DNA of 64,000 bases. Source: Schistosoma mansoni. Its lineage: Eukaryota; Platyhelminthes; Trematoda; Strigeidida; Schistosomatidae. The position numbers were made by a program, and so were the translations under genes. Numbering within the stretch: the stretch's first letter is position 1; the number at the start of each line of letters is the position of its first letter. Location: positions 2,356,001 through 2,420,000 of the forward strand of contig NC_031500.1 of NCBI RefSeq assembly GCF_000237925.1, written 5' to 3'. This document shows, in pieces, positions 22,800 to 34,469 of this stretch. The notes under the pieces are model-generated. The model saw only the letters and a list, made by a program, of their open reading frames with translations. It was not told the origin of the DNA and did not search any database.

Positions 22800-23065
22800 T
22801 AATCAGTGGAGCTAATCTGTGTCAGGTAGAGATAGGTCGCGCAATTTTGTGAATTGGTTGAGGTTAGACATTAACACTGTTGGATGCTATTTCAATGATC
22901 GAAATATTAACAGTTCACGTGCGAGACTGTAGGGCCTGGGTTCGAGTCTGATGAGTGGGATCGTGATTGCGTACAGCCGAGGAGTCCCATGATAGGACGA
23001 AATGGCCTTCCAGTAATTCCAGGTTTTCAATGTTGACCTAACATCAATCGGTTTATGATCTCAAT
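22800..23065 (+). repeat. SINE S1, degenerate
   Basis: Plus copy with B box GGTTCGAGTCT near 22940 and CCGAGGAG; GAAA kept, but the cleavage region reads GGCCTTCC. Confidence 0.7.
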
Positions 23066-23144
23066 CAAAATCATATTAATCTTCACAACCCCATACCCAT
23101 AATTTTGACGAAGTAATATCATGCAAAAGATAAATAGATTTCAT

Positions 23145-23300
23145 TTTTATTTGAAATCACTAGTCTATTTCAGTTCGACATCTATTGAAAACGTGGAAGC
23201 ACTGGACGGCCGTTTCGCTGTAGTATGTGATTCCTAAACAGTGGTTATACAAGACCCCACAGTCGTGAATTGAACCCAAGTCATTAGGTCTTGGTTTGGG
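23145..23300 (-). repeat. SINE S1 fragment
   Basis: Minus copy with the GCACTGGACGGCCGTTTCG side intact but the opposite core box mutated. Confidence 0.65.
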
Positions 23301-23489
23301 TACGAATAATGTTATCGTATTGTTTGTAGTACAGGTGGTCTGTGGTGACTATTGAATTTTTTCACTTTGCATTACCAACTGATTTTAGTCAGATAGCCAT
23401 TAAAAACCAGATAGCACAAGACAACCATTTTGTTTCATGTTACTAACAGAACACATGTGCTCACTAGTGATTAACTTGAAGAGATAATT

Positions 23490-24330
23490 TTCATGGTTTT
23501 AGTGAGAAATCATAACCAGTGAAGTTTAAACAATGTCATACAAGAGATGAATATGATCCAGCTATTAGATGATAGCCACCCAATATCGTGAATTGACTGG
23601 AGTTATAAATCTAAACCACTAGATGTCAGTCAGTACTTTAGATGTTAATCCCTTCCCAAGAGACCTGAAGGTTTTCTGTTAGGCCTCTTATGGTGTCATG
23701 GACTAACACTACTGAGTGTCATACTAGAATCAAGCATCTTTCCAGAGCCTCCTAGTTTTCAATAGTTGTCAACTAATGATGTAAGGATAAAAAATATTAC
23801 GATTATTTCTCAAGAGTTAAAGATGGTTTACTCCATGAATCCTTATGTTAATTTTAATATTTAAGCATAGAAGATAGAATGAAAGAATCTGGCTAAATGA
23901 CATAAAAAGGAAAAGAAAAAAGTCTTTTGGAAGACTTAAATTCCATGAACCTAATGAAAGTCTCTGTTTTAAAGTGTATTTTAATGTTAAACTGTCAGGA
24001 ATCACTGACAGCTTGTACAAAGCTCCTTCGATCAAACCGTAATAGCTAGCTCATTAGTAATCTAGAAGTTCTAATGGACATTCGTAAGTGTTGGAGTTTG
24101 TGTATGCTGGATGATTATCGTCATATATCGCAAACTGATTGAAGTTCGAATTGAACCAATGAAGGTGTGTGCAGTGATATTAATAGTTCAGCTTTCGTTG
24201 CAAAAACTTAAGGTTCTGGGTCCAATCTTTTGTAGGGCAGTTAATGTTCACTACTGAACGCCCCAGACTAAAACGAAACATCCGTCTAATGCTCCTTAGT
24301 TTTCCATAATACCTTAACTAAGATTAATCT
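23490..24330 (+). repeat. Two degenerate SINE S1 copies
   Basis: Remnants at about 23490-23790 and 24040-24330 are recognised by GAGTTATA/GAAGTTCGA, tRNA-like cores and final TTTTCAATAG/TTTTCCATAA blocks. Between them, 23820-24035 has no identifiable element. Confidence 0.5.
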
Positions 24331-24689
24331 GTGATCAATACAAATTACACATTACACCAATCTACATAAAAACTTTTCAATCAATAAGGTAGGCGACCAT
24401 TGGGCTAGTGCTTAAAGGCGTATGTGTCATATCTATCACTGTTATATCAGATGAATATTTAACTGACTTCTGACCGGTAGTGAAAACCCTAATCCGACGA
24501 CAAATAGTGAAAACACAAGGACTAATGATATGGATTCGATCCCGTAATTAAATCGAAATGACATATGAAGAAAGTCTATTTCATAGGTCATTCTTTCTCC
24601 AATAGATTAAGTCATTACTCCTCATAACACCACCTCTCAGTACAGATATACAATGTTTCCCATTTAAAATTACCGATATGGGGTTGTGG

Positions 24690-24995
24690 AGATTGTTAAG
24701 TTTTTCATTGAGATCATGAATTGACCAATGTTAGATCAGTATTTAAAACCTGGAACTACTGGACAGCCAAATCGTCCTATCATGGGACTCCTCAGCAGTG
24801 CGCATCCATGATCCTGCACGTGTGACTCCAACTCAGGACCATCCGTCTCGCGCGCAAACACTCAACCTCTAGATCACTGAACTAGCATCCAACGTTGTTA
24901 ATGTCAAACTTCAACTAATCCACTAAATTGTGTGACCATCTTCCATTGTACTGAGATAGACACCTATCTCTACCTAACACGGATTAACACCAGTG
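24690..24995 (-). repeat. SINE S1, GAAA-less subfamily
   Basis: Minus copy. The catalytic block is GACGATTTGGCTGTCC, with CTGAGGAG kept. The tRNA-like head is near 24820-24885. Confidence 0.8.
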
Positions 24996-24999
24996 GAGC

Positions 25000-25420
25000 T
25001 AAAATTATCGAAATGGACAAGAGAAGGGAGTGAATATGTAGGTTTAAGAAAACATTTCGGGCTTTCTATGCAAATGATAGAGACTTTGTCAATCTAAATG
25101 AGACAGAAGGACACTGTCTCTACACAGCTGGTACATGATTCTAAATGATAAGTCACTTATGATAACATGACACATATTCACAGTGTTCTTTTATTGAAAT
25201 TACCATGGATCCACTTCTAACTCTTTTCAACAATACAAGATACTGTTCTGGGACTTTGTTGTATGAAATGTGAAAAGAATGACTAATATTCTCAGTTTTA
25301 CAGAAGCAAGTGTAGTAATAAATGGATACTGAAGTGGTCATACACTAACCATTATCATTTCAGATGTAAGTAGATTTCGGGACTCAAGTTCTAAAGGACG
25401 TCAAGGAATGAATGAACCTG
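25000..25420. other. Spacer, nothing recognised
   Basis: Unique-looking AT-rich sequence; the 62-codon minus frame inside shows no family features. Confidence 0.45.
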
Positions 25421-25424
25421 AGCC

Positions 25425-25870
25425 ATTTTGAACGATTCTGAGCTATGTCCATAGAAGTTTCTAATCATTGGTTACAGTAACCACATGGACTCCAATCTAT
25501 CAGTGGAAACTTATAAATATGGCTTAGTTCATTTATCACTGACTTCATGGACTGGTGTTATATATCAGTTTGGCTGATCCTAGCTTTCTTCCATCTTAGT
25601 CGTACATCAGACGTCTCCCATCAATGTAGGGGATAGTTGGACATACGTAACAAATATCCCAACCACCTCAACTGATAAACATTTATTAACTCATCAGTCG
25701 ATTTTCCATATTTAACTAGTATGCTGTGATCGATGATCTGTGGTCAAATATTAGTAACCTATGAATCCCCTTTATTTTAAAATGTACAACAGAACGAACT
25801 GGTGTACAATACACTAGTCTTTTAGTTGGCGGACGAACATCCCATCCATATAACATGTGGCGCCAGTCGT
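25425..25870 (-). mobile_element. Non-LTR retrotransposon fragment (post-RT region)
   Basis: Minus-strand decayed relative of the 14655 fragment. Shared order: the CCATTTTGAACGATTCTGAGC side first, then CCACCTCAACTGATAAA, then GATCGATGATC and ACCTATGAAT blocks. Confidence 0.55.
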
Positions 25871-26084
25871 CAGGCTCCAATCCACCAGGATAAATATAAC
25901 TTCAAAAGTTAATAAATTGGTTGACATGCTCAACTTTCTCATTAATTATCATTAGTTCAGGAGCTGATACAAACTTATCCTAAAATGAAAGTTTACAGTT
26001 CAAGATGGAATAACACACTCTAAATAATGTTTACATCATCGCTTGAAGCAAGAAATAATCAACAACAACTCAACATTTTAAGCA

Positions 26085-26280
26085 AAGACGGATAATGACT
26101 AGCAGTGGAATCCAGTTTGATGCGAGTTCCGTCCTATTTGGGACTCGTCAGCTGGATGTACCTGCATCTCAGAGTTGATACTTGTGAATTAAGGCTATAT
26201 TGAGGCCAATAAGAGACTGATCAATTGTAGTCCTAAACATCAATGGGAAGATTCAAACAAACAATACAAAATGAATTTAA
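26085..26280. repeat. Sm-alpha chimera
   Basis: A minus ribozyme half (26090-26180) is followed by a plus-orientation tail (CTTGTGAATTAAGGC to CAAACAAACAATAC). The core reads GGAA instead of GAAA and the cleavage triplet is altered. Confidence 0.75.
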
Positions 26281-26324
26281 CTCTACATTTTGTCAGTGTC
26301 TTCCATCACAACAACTATAAGATT

Positions 26325-26730
26325 ACTAAAATCTCCACAAAATAACCCTTTCTGATAATAATCAACATATGTTCACTAGTGATTGGCTCCATGAAGTATT
26401 TCCTAGAGTTCTAGTGAGAAGCTGTGATCAGTGGAGTTCAACCAGGTCTGTTGTGAGATAGTAACTCATTGAAGACATTGGTAGACGGTTGCTCAATTTC
26501 ATGGATTTGTTGAAGTTAGACATTAACACCTCCGGATGCCGGCTAGCTCAGTGATCTAGTAGTTAAGCGCTCATGCGCGAAACTGTTAGGTCCTGAGTTG
26601 GAATCTCACGAGACAGGATTATGGATACGCACTACTGAAGAGTCCCACAATAGGACGATTCGGCTATCCAGTGCTTCCAGGTTTTCCATGGTAGCCTAAC
26701 TTCAATTGACTCATAAATTCAACTATACCA
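26325..26730 (+). repeat. SINE S1, full length, GAAA-less subfamily
   Basis: Preceded by another S1 tail (ATCTCCACAAAATAACCC). Includes the 5' region, tRNA-like head (26540-26610), CTGAAGAG, GACGATTCGG and the 3' end ATAAATTCAACTATACC. Confidence 0.85.
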
Positions 26731-27540
26731 ATACTATACCAGTTAAATGATAGTGTCAATCAGTTTACTAACAAATTCATACAATCCTATTAAATGTTTC
26801 AATTATCATTATTACTTCTATTCATTCATTTACTATCAACATACTTTACCATAATAACATCTTAAACTAAGCCAATCTATCTATCTATATCCTTTCTTTA
26901 CAAAGGAAAAAGAAATTACCATTTATACAATCATGATAATCAACAATTTTCTTTTTGATATAGTTAAAATCAAGAGTCAATTGAAACTAGACCACCGTGG
27001 AAAACCTGAAAACCCTGGACGGCCGTTTCGTCCTATTTTGAAACTCCTCAACAGTGCGCATTCACGATCTCGCCTAACGAGATTCGAACCCAGGACCTAT
27101 CAGTCTCGTGCCAGAGCACTTAACCACTAGATCACTGATCCGGCCGGCATCCAATGGTGTTCATATATATAACTTCAACCAATCCACAAAGTTGAGCAAC
27201 CGGTGCGTACTGCTGAGGAGCCCCACAATAGGACGAAATGTCCGTCCACTGCTTCCACGTCTTCAATGATAGTCTAGCTTCAATTGACTCATAAATTCAA
27301 CTATAACAGTACTATATCAGTGAAATGTTAGTGTCAATCAGTTTACTAACAAATTCATACAATCCTATTAAATGTTTCAATTATCATTATTACTTCTATT
27401 CATTCATTCACTATCAACACACTTCACCGTAATAACATCTTAAACTAAGCCAATCTATCTATCTATATCCTTTCTTTACAAAGGAAAAAGAAATTACCAT
27501 TTATACAATCATGATAATCAACAATTTTTTCTTTCTATAT
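26640..27540 (+). repeat. 578-bp tandem duplication bounded by SINE 3' ends
   Basis: The block from TTCAATTGACTCATAAATTC (26701) through the CTATCTATCTATATCC and AACAATTTT segment recurs from 27279 with few differences, offset 578 bp. A minus S1 copy (26950-27195) and a plus S1 remnant (27200-27305) lie between. Confidence 0.8.
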
Positions 27541-27544
27541 TATG

Positions 27545-27699
27545 ATTATTTCCGTTTGTCGTTTTAAAACAATTAACTACTATGTTCTTTATTATAATAG
27601 TAGTAATAATAATAGTAGCAACAGCAAAATAGCCTCACCCTATCCAATTCCCTTAATCAGATTAACAATGAATCGTATTATTATTATTCTCTCTATTAG

Positions 27700-27736
<37 letters not shown>

Positions 27737-28680
27737 TGTTGTTGTTGTTAGACCCCCATCATCATCATCACCACCACCACAACTACCATCACCATCACCC
27801 TCCATCATCCCCATTCACTCATTCACTCAACGACAAACATAACAACAATAAACTAATGATAAATATATATATATATATAAGATAAAATCTGTGATAAACT
27901 TTCTTAGTAGAAAATTGTTTATTAACTAAATAAATAAAACATTCATTCATTATTTGTCTTAAAACATAAACCGGATATCTATTTATTCAAGTCAGGTGAA
28001 TAGAGTATAGATTATGGTAAGATAGATACATGATTTGTAATTTTTTTGTGTGGTTTTTTTGTTGTTTTTTTGGGGGGGGAAAGGGGAGGGGTAAGGGGTT
28101 GTTTTTTATTATTATTATTATTATTATTAATAACTATTACAATTACTACGCCCCTAGACAAATTAGGTTAACTGTTTAACAATGTAATCAGTTGTCGCGA
28201 TTATTATTAGTAGTATTACTATTGTTTTAATGGGTTTAAATGAGAGATTATTAAAACATTGAATGGTTTGTTGGTAGGTAGGTAAGTAGGTAGGGAGGAA
28301 AGGAGGGAGGGAGGGAGGTAGGTAGGCAGGTAGGTAGGTACCCTTTACTAACACAATCTATTCATCGCATTAAATATAATAGAAGTAAATGTGTGTGGTA
28401 AAACTATACATTAAACTGGTTCTTATCTATCCGTTATTATCAATAATACAGTTGACATAAGGGGAAAAATTTATCCGTGTTAATATGTCGTTTAATGTTA
28501 AATTTTTGTAATTTCATCTAGAACCGGATATTTTATGTTTTGTTTGTTTTGTTACTTTTTAAATGGAGTGTAGTAGTGGAGCCAACCATATAAGAATATT
28601 TTATTCATAAGATTTATAAGTTATTCTTAATGTGACTAGTCATTTGTAGACAATTGTTTATAGTCTGCATAGAGTTATAG
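27545..28680. other. Simple-repeat-rich spacer
   Basis: No gene. Contains (TA)n at about 27700-27722 followed by TG and TTG runs, CAT/CAC triplets near 27755-27800, an ATT run near 28110-28130, and a GGTA/GGGA tract at about 28265-28342. Confidence 0.7.
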
Positions 28681-29590
28681 AGATTGCACAGTTTAGATTG
28701 ATATCATGAATGGATTAATGTTAGATCATCATTGAAAACTTGGAAGCACTAGACCGCCAAAGTGTTCTAACATGGGAATCTTCAGCAGTGTGTATCAACG
28801 ATCCTGGAGTTGTAGAAGTGAGAAGCTGTGATCAATGGGGTTCAACTGTGTCTAGTGTGAAGCAATTACTCACTGAAGACAATGGTAGACGGTGGTGAAA
28901 TATTGTTCAAATATGAGAATCTTCAGCAGTGTGTATCTACGATCCTGGAGTTCTAGAAGTGAGAAGCTGTGATCAATGGGTTTCAACTGTGACTGGTGTG
29001 AGGTAATTACTCACTGAAGACAATAGTAGACGGTGGTGCAATATTGTGGACTGGTTGAAATTAGACATTAACACCGTTGGATGCCGGATATTTTATGTTT
29101 GTTTTTTTTCCTTTTTAAATGGAGTGTAGTAGATGAAGAATTTTTCATTATGGAGCCAACCATATCTGAACTATTATTCATAAGATTTATAAGTTATTCT
29201 TAATGTGACTAGTCATTTGTAGACAATTGTTTATAGTCTGTATAGAGTTGAGGAGATTGTAAAGTTTAGATTGATATCATGAATGGATCAATGTTAGATG
29301 ACCATTGAAAACCTGGAAGTACTGGATGGCCAAAGAGTTATAATATGGGAATCTTTAGCAGTGTGTATCAACGATCCTGGAGTTGTAGAAGTGAAAAGCT
29401 GTGATCAATGGGGTTCAACTGTGTCTAGTGTGAGGTAATTACTCACTGAAGACGATGGTAGACAATGGTGAAATATCGTGGATTGGTTGAAATTAGACAT
29501 TAACACCACTGGATGCCGGTTTGATGGTCTAGAATCTAAGCATTCACGAACTAGACCGAAGGTCCTGAATTCAAGTCTGGTGTGTGGGAT
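28524..29590. repeat. 559-bp segmental duplication with inner 140-bp duplication (SINE S1 remnants)
   Basis: CCGGATATTTTATGTTT starts at 28524 and again at 29083, and the following ~400 bp are alike. Inside the first unit the AATCTTCAGCAGTGTGTATC block and the next ~140 bp are repeated in tandem (28775 and 28918). The content is decayed minus S1 3' sequence followed by plus S1 5' sequence. Confidence 0.75.
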
Positions 29591-29599
29591 GGCGGATGT

Positions 29600-29980
29600 T
29601 GACTTACTTGTTATATACAATCTATAAAGAAAGAACTGAGTATCTGATATGCCTTAACATTATCATTTCTACTCTAAAATCTCAAAAAGTACTTCTTCAT
29701 CATTATTCACTGCATCTTGAAGACTTCAGGAATATTACTCTACTGACTTTTATGCTCGTTATTTGAAGTTTTCGCGCAAGAACCTAAGAGTCATGTTCTC
29801 GAATCTGATTAAATTATCCCTTTTATCATATTTCATTATAGAAGTCTAAAGTTTGCCCCAATTGTATGTTATGAAAATAGTAGGACAACCCAAGATTGAC
29901 ATGTAGGATAAAAACAACGAATAGAATGAAATTTCAGACTTGAAGTGAACTTTATGACGAGAATTCCCCTTTAATATGTT
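29600..29980. other. Spacer, nothing recognised
   Basis: AT-rich, no repeat family or gene identified. Confidence 0.45.
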
Positions 29981-30398
29981 TACTTACTTACTTACGCCTG
30001 TTACCCACGATAGAGCGTAGGTCGACGACCAGCATTTTCCAACACACTTTGTCCTGGGCCTTCCTTTCTAGTTCTATCCAATTTTTGTTCATTCTTCTCA
30101 TGTCTGTCTCCATTTGTCGGAGTAATGTGTTCTTTGGTCTTCCTATCCTCCTTTGAACTTCAGGATTCTATGTGAGGGCTTGTCTTGTGACGCAATTGGA
30201 TGTTTTCCTCAATGTGTGTCCTATCCACTTCCAGTGCTTCCTCCTGATTTCTTCCTTCGCTGGAATCTGGTTTGTTCTCTCCTACAGTAACTTGTTGCTG
30301 ATAGTGTCTGGCCAACGGATCCGAAGTATCTTGCGTAGACAACTGTTGATAAACACCTGTATCTTCTGGATGATGGCCTTCGTAGTTCTCCACCTTTA
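29981..30398 (-). mobile_element. RTE-like retrotransposon, 3' fragment
   Basis: Minus copy beginning with the terminal TTACTTACTTACG and running about 418 bp into the C-terminal coding region. The reading frame is broken. Confidence 0.85.
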
Positions 30399-30489
30399 TT
30401 ATGCAACAGTTATCGATTACATAAACGAGAAAAAAATCTCTGAAAATGTTGGGAATAATAATATTTATTGAATTCCCTTGATATTCTTT

Positions 30490-30770
30490 ACTTGAATCTT
30501 CCCATTGATGTTTAAGACTGCAATTGATCAGTCTTTCTCTTATTGGCATACCAAGTGAATTTAAGCTTCACTCCGTTTCACAAGCAAGTGGCTATCAGGA
30601 ATCAGTAGCTAGGTGGATAAAGCTATCGCGTTTGAAGCGGACAGTATTGGGTTCGAGTCCTAGAGTGAACATCAACTCTGGGATGAAGGTACACCCAGTT
30701 GACGAGTTTGAAATAGGACGAAACGTGTGTCCTAGATTCCACTGCTAGACACCAACCATCTTTGCTTATT
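30490..30770 (+). repeat. Sm-alpha SINE, ribozyme mutated
   Basis: Inverted tail piece, then tRNA-like head (30605-30670) and hammerhead with TTGACGAG, GAAA and GTC; stem II is damaged (GAGTTTGAAA). Confidence 0.82.
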
Positions 30771-31084
30771 TATTGAATGTTGAAAAAAAGGATAACTTCG
30801 ATGGTTCTCATATTTTTACGAAGATATTCTGTAATTTTGTATCAATCAATAAACTGATTATCCCCACCTGAGTATTCGTTTACTGAAGTATCACTATTTT
30901 ATTAGGATGATTGAGATTGTAAAATATGAGCTACTATTTATTGATTACTAGGTGGCTCAAGTTAGTCAGTATTAATCCATTGACTTAGTTTCCATGAAGT
31001 TTAATCCCACGAATTCAATTTTAACTAAAGACTAGAGATACATGATTCTAGTCACTTCTCTGTGATCCATCAGCTGTAAGTATC

Positions 31085-31225
31085 TGAGTGCTACAGAAGA
31101 TCAGTCGTGAGTCACGTAGCTCAATGATGATTTATCACACAATGAAGTTGAATACCCTAGATTCAAGTCCTATAGGAAGTTACAATTCCTTCAAGATTTC
31201 AAACACAACATACTAACAATTACCG
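31085..31225 (+). repeat. Repeat family S3 fragment, degenerate
   Basis: TAGCTCAATGA, AAGTTGAATACC and TTCCTTCAAGATT follow the order of the S3 head at 2750-2840; the ribozyme part is unrecognisable. Confidence 0.45.
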
Positions 31226-31499
31226 GCTATAATGAAACTTATGTTTATCAGACTTTCCTTCCTTCTAACTCTAACTAATTAGCATTTCAACATAGTGTAC
31301 CCGATGTCAAATTACATTTCAACCTGAGTGACAGAATTTGAGTAGAATTAAAAAATAGACAAATATAACATTGTCCAACAATAATCATTCCCCCCAAGAA
31401 CCATTCAATCTCTAGAAAAAACACTTATGTTTTAATTATTTTCTTTCATGTATTCATTAAAATTATCAATACTTTTTAATAATAGAGGGACTTTATGAA

Positions 31500-32130
31500 T
31501 TATAATTATCATGAGGCTCACTATTGACTGGATTCCCTGGAGTTTTGTTGGGAAACCGTGACCAAAGGGGGTTCAACTATGTCTGGTATGAAACAGTTTG
31601 TTCATTGAAGACAATGGTAGATAGTAGTGCAGTATCGTGAATTGGTCGACGTTAGACAACGTTGAATGCGTACAGCTGAATAGTCCTATAGTAAGATGAA
31701 ACAACCATTCAATTATGTCAACTTATTCAGTTAAAGTCAGTTATAGATTATAATCATCATGAGGCTCACTATTGACTGGCTTCAAGAGTTGTTTCCTGGA
31801 GTTCTAGTGAGAACCAGTGACCAGTGAAGTTTAACCAGGTTTGTTGTGAGATAGGAACTCACTGAAGACTATTGGTGAACGGTGGATTGGTTGAAGTTAG
31901 ACATTAACACTGTTGGATGCCAGCTCAGTGTTCTATCGGTTAAATGCTCGCGTGCGAAACTGATAGGTCCTGAGTTTGAATCTCTCGAGTGCGGGATCGT
32001 GGATGAGCACTGCTGAGGAGTCTCAGAATAGGATGAAACGGCCGTCCAGTGCTTCCAGGTTCTCCATGGTGGTCTAGCTTCAATTAACTCATGATCTGAA
32101 CTATATAAAATTACTAAAATCTCCACCAAA
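31500..32130 (+). repeat. SINE S1 head-to-tail copies
   Basis: A headless copy (31507-31740) is followed by a nearly full copy (31755-32130) with tRNA-like head at about 31925-31990. The 3' tail of the latter runs directly into the next copy. Confidence 0.8.
32007..32052 (+). ncRNA. Hammerhead ribozyme, intact core (SINE S1)
   Basis: CTGAGGAG, GAAA and GTC present; stem I is GCACTG/CAGTGC; stem II is weakened (GTCTC against GGAT). Confidence 0.72.
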
Positions 32131-32930
32131 CCCCCTTCTGATAATGATCATATGCTCACCAGTGACTGACTTCAAGAGGCATTTCCTAGAGTTCTAGTGA
32201 GAAGCAGTAACCAGTGGAGTTCAACCAGGTCTGTTGGGAGATATCAACTCACTGATGACATTGGTGGATGTGTAGCTCAATTTGGTGGATTGGTTGAAGT
32301 TAGACAGGAATACCATTGAATGCTCATAACTAAAGAGTCGCATAATAAAACGAAACAATCATTCAATGCTGCCAACTTTTCTGGTTATAATCTAACTTTA
32401 ATTTATTCATTCACTCAACTATTAACTTTTTAGTAACTATTAACTTATTTTCATAGTTGAAATCATGAGTCAATTAAAGCTAGACCACAACGGAAAACCT
32501 GGAAACACTTGACGACCGTTTCGTCCTGTTGTGGAACTCCTCAGCAGTGAGCATCCACAACCTCACCCTGGTAGTCTAGCTTCAATTGACTCACGCTTTC
32601 AACTATGAAAATCTTAAATCTCCACAAAAACCCCTTTCGATAATTATCATATGCTCATCAGTGACTGACTTCAAGAGGCATTTCCTAGAGTTCTATTGAG
32701 ATGCAGTAACCAGTGGAGTTCAAACCACGTGTGTTGTGAGATATCAACTCACTGAAGATATTGGTGGATGGATCGCTCAATTTGGTGGATTGGTTGAAGT
32801 TAGACATGAATACCATTGAATGCTCATAACTAAAGAGTCGCATAATAAAACGAAACAATCATTCAATGCTGCCAACTTTTCTAGTTATAATCTAACTTTA
32901 ATTTATTCATTCATTCATTCAACTTATTAT
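32131..32930 (+). repeat. 499-bp tandem duplication of headless SINE S1
   Basis: TATGCTCA at 32151 recurs at 32650, and ~280 bp after it are nearly identical. Both units share the same loss of the tRNA-like head (AATGCTCATAACTAAAGAGTCGC), so the duplication is later than that deletion. Between them lies a minus/plus S1 fold-back at about 32455-32600, whose hammerhead (32505-32551, minus) keeps CTGAGGAG, GAAA and GTC. Confidence 0.8.
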
Positions 32931-33573
32931 CTACTTAAATATGTCATTAGAAACTAAATCAAAAACTTTATTTTCAATCCGGAAAGAACAATTTTTAAAA
33001 AACGAACATTTTATAAAAAATTGAAACAAAAAAGACATCAAAGACTTAAATATCTACCTATCTACCCATCTATTCACCTATGTACGTATCTACCCATCTA
33101 TCCACCTATCTACCCATCTATCTGTCTGTATAATAGTTTTAAACAAATATGTGAATATGTATATATGTTAACATTCAAATGTGAGTAGGCGCGCGCGCGC
33201 TTCTCTCTCCCTCCCTCTAACTTTTAAATAATCAATTTTGTTAGTTCAAACAAACAAAATAAATTTATGTTTTCTTTTTTTTGAAATTTTTAAACAAGCA
33301 ACCAATTCGGTCATAGGAAATAGTCTTTTTTTGTTTTATTAATATATATGTTAGATAAATATGAACATATTGAACATTGAACATTGAATTAATAATGAAA
33401 CATAATTGTTCAATTAAAAAAAATAGTTTAATTAAAGCTTTTAATGATAATAATTAATTGTGTTCAATTTGCTTGTTTCTTGTTTTTTTTTTTTGAAAAT
33501 GGAATAGTTTGTTTGTTTATTTGTGTAGGTGTATGTGTGTGTGTGAGAGAGAGAGGGGGGGGAAACATAGAAA
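32931..33573. other. Spacer with simple repeats
   Basis: No gene. TATC/CACC tetranucleotides near 33052-33125, a (GC)n run near 33189-33200, and a TG/GA tract near 33530-33560 just before an Sm-alpha insertion. Confidence 0.65.
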
Positions 33574-33583
33574 CTTGTAGCAT

Positions 33584-33756
33584 CAGTGGCCGAGTGGATA
33601 ACGCGATGGCGTTTGAAGCGAGGGTACTGGGTTCGAGTCCCAGAGTGAATATCAACTCTGAGATGCAGGTACATCCAGCTGACGAGTCCCAAATAGGACG
33701 AAACGCGCGTCCTGGATTCCACTGCTAGCCACTATCCATCTCTGCTTACCATGCTT
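33584..33756 (+). mobile_element. Sm-alpha SINE insertion with 10-bp TSD
   Basis: A compact copy with intact head (TGGCCGAGTGG A box, GGTTCGAGTCC B box) and intact ribozyme is flanked by CTTGTAGCAT at 33574-33583 and 33757-33766. Good sequence and a perfect duplication suggest a young insertion. Other copies continue CTTGTGAATT after this point, so half of the match could be element sequence. Confidence 0.85.
33673..33717 (+). ncRNA. Hammerhead ribozyme, intact core (Sm-alpha)
   Basis: CTGACGAG, stem II GTCC/GGAC, GAAA, GTC, and perfect stem I ATCCAG/CTGGAT. Part of the best preserved Sm-alpha copy in the window. Confidence 0.9.
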
Positions 33757-33869
33757 GTAGCATTATGTTTATAATTCATGTTATATAAATGTTGTATATA
33801 TATATTGAATAATTGAAGAGATATTTGAGAAAAAAAAGAAAGAAAAAACAAAACAATTATTTATATTTT

Positions 33870-34230
33870 AGTAGTTAAGATCATGAATCAATGAAAGCGA
33901 GGCTACCATGAAAAACTTGGAAGTATTTGACGGTCAAACCGTCCTAGTGTGGGATTCCTCAGTAGTTTTGAATCCATGATCCTACCTGATGAGATTCCAA
34001 CCCAAGACCTATCAGTCTTGTACATGAGCACTAAACCACTAGACCATGGAGCAAGCCGATATTCAACGATTTTAAGGCTCAACTTCAATCAATCCACGAA
34101 ATTAAGCTACATATAAACCATTGTCTTCAGTGAGTTACTTTCTCACAACAGACCAGGTTGAAATCCACTAGTCATGAATTTTACGAGAACTCCAGGAAAT
34201 ACCCCATGGAGCCAACCACTAGTAAGCATA
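33870..34230 (-). repeat. SINE S1, GAAA-less subfamily
   Basis: Minus copy. The catalytic block is GACGGTTTGACCGTC, with CTGAGGAA on the other side. Confidence 0.75.
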
Positions 34231-34279
34231 TGTTGATTATTATCAGAAAGGGTTATTTTGTGGATATTATAGTAATTTT

Positions 34280-34465
34280 AATAGTTGAGATCATAATTCA
34301 ATTGAAGCTAGACCAGCATGGAAAACCTTGAAGCACTGGACGACGAGATCGTGGATGTGCACTACTGAGGAGTCCCATAATAGGACGAAACGGCCGTCCA
34401 GTGCTTTCAGATTTTCAATGATGGTCTAGCTTCAATTGATTCATGATCTCAACTATTAAAATGAC
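34280..34465. repeat. SINE S1 fold-back joined at the ribozyme
   Basis: The minus 3' part ends at GCACTGGACG (34343), within a few bases of the hammerhead cleavage position. It is joined to a plus copy that begins in the GATCGTGGATG linker and is complete to the 3' end. Confidence 0.8.
34359..34404 (+). ncRNA. Hammerhead ribozyme, intact core (SINE S1)
   Basis: CTGAGGAG, GTCC/GGAC, GAAA, GTC; stem I is GCACTA/CAGTGC with the closing pair lost. Confidence 0.72.
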
Positions 34466-34469
34466 TAAT

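Noticed and set aside
31500-32930. CRISPR-like regularly spaced repeats
   Set aside because: Eukaryotic SINE tandem copies hundreds of bases long; no short direct repeats with unique spacers.
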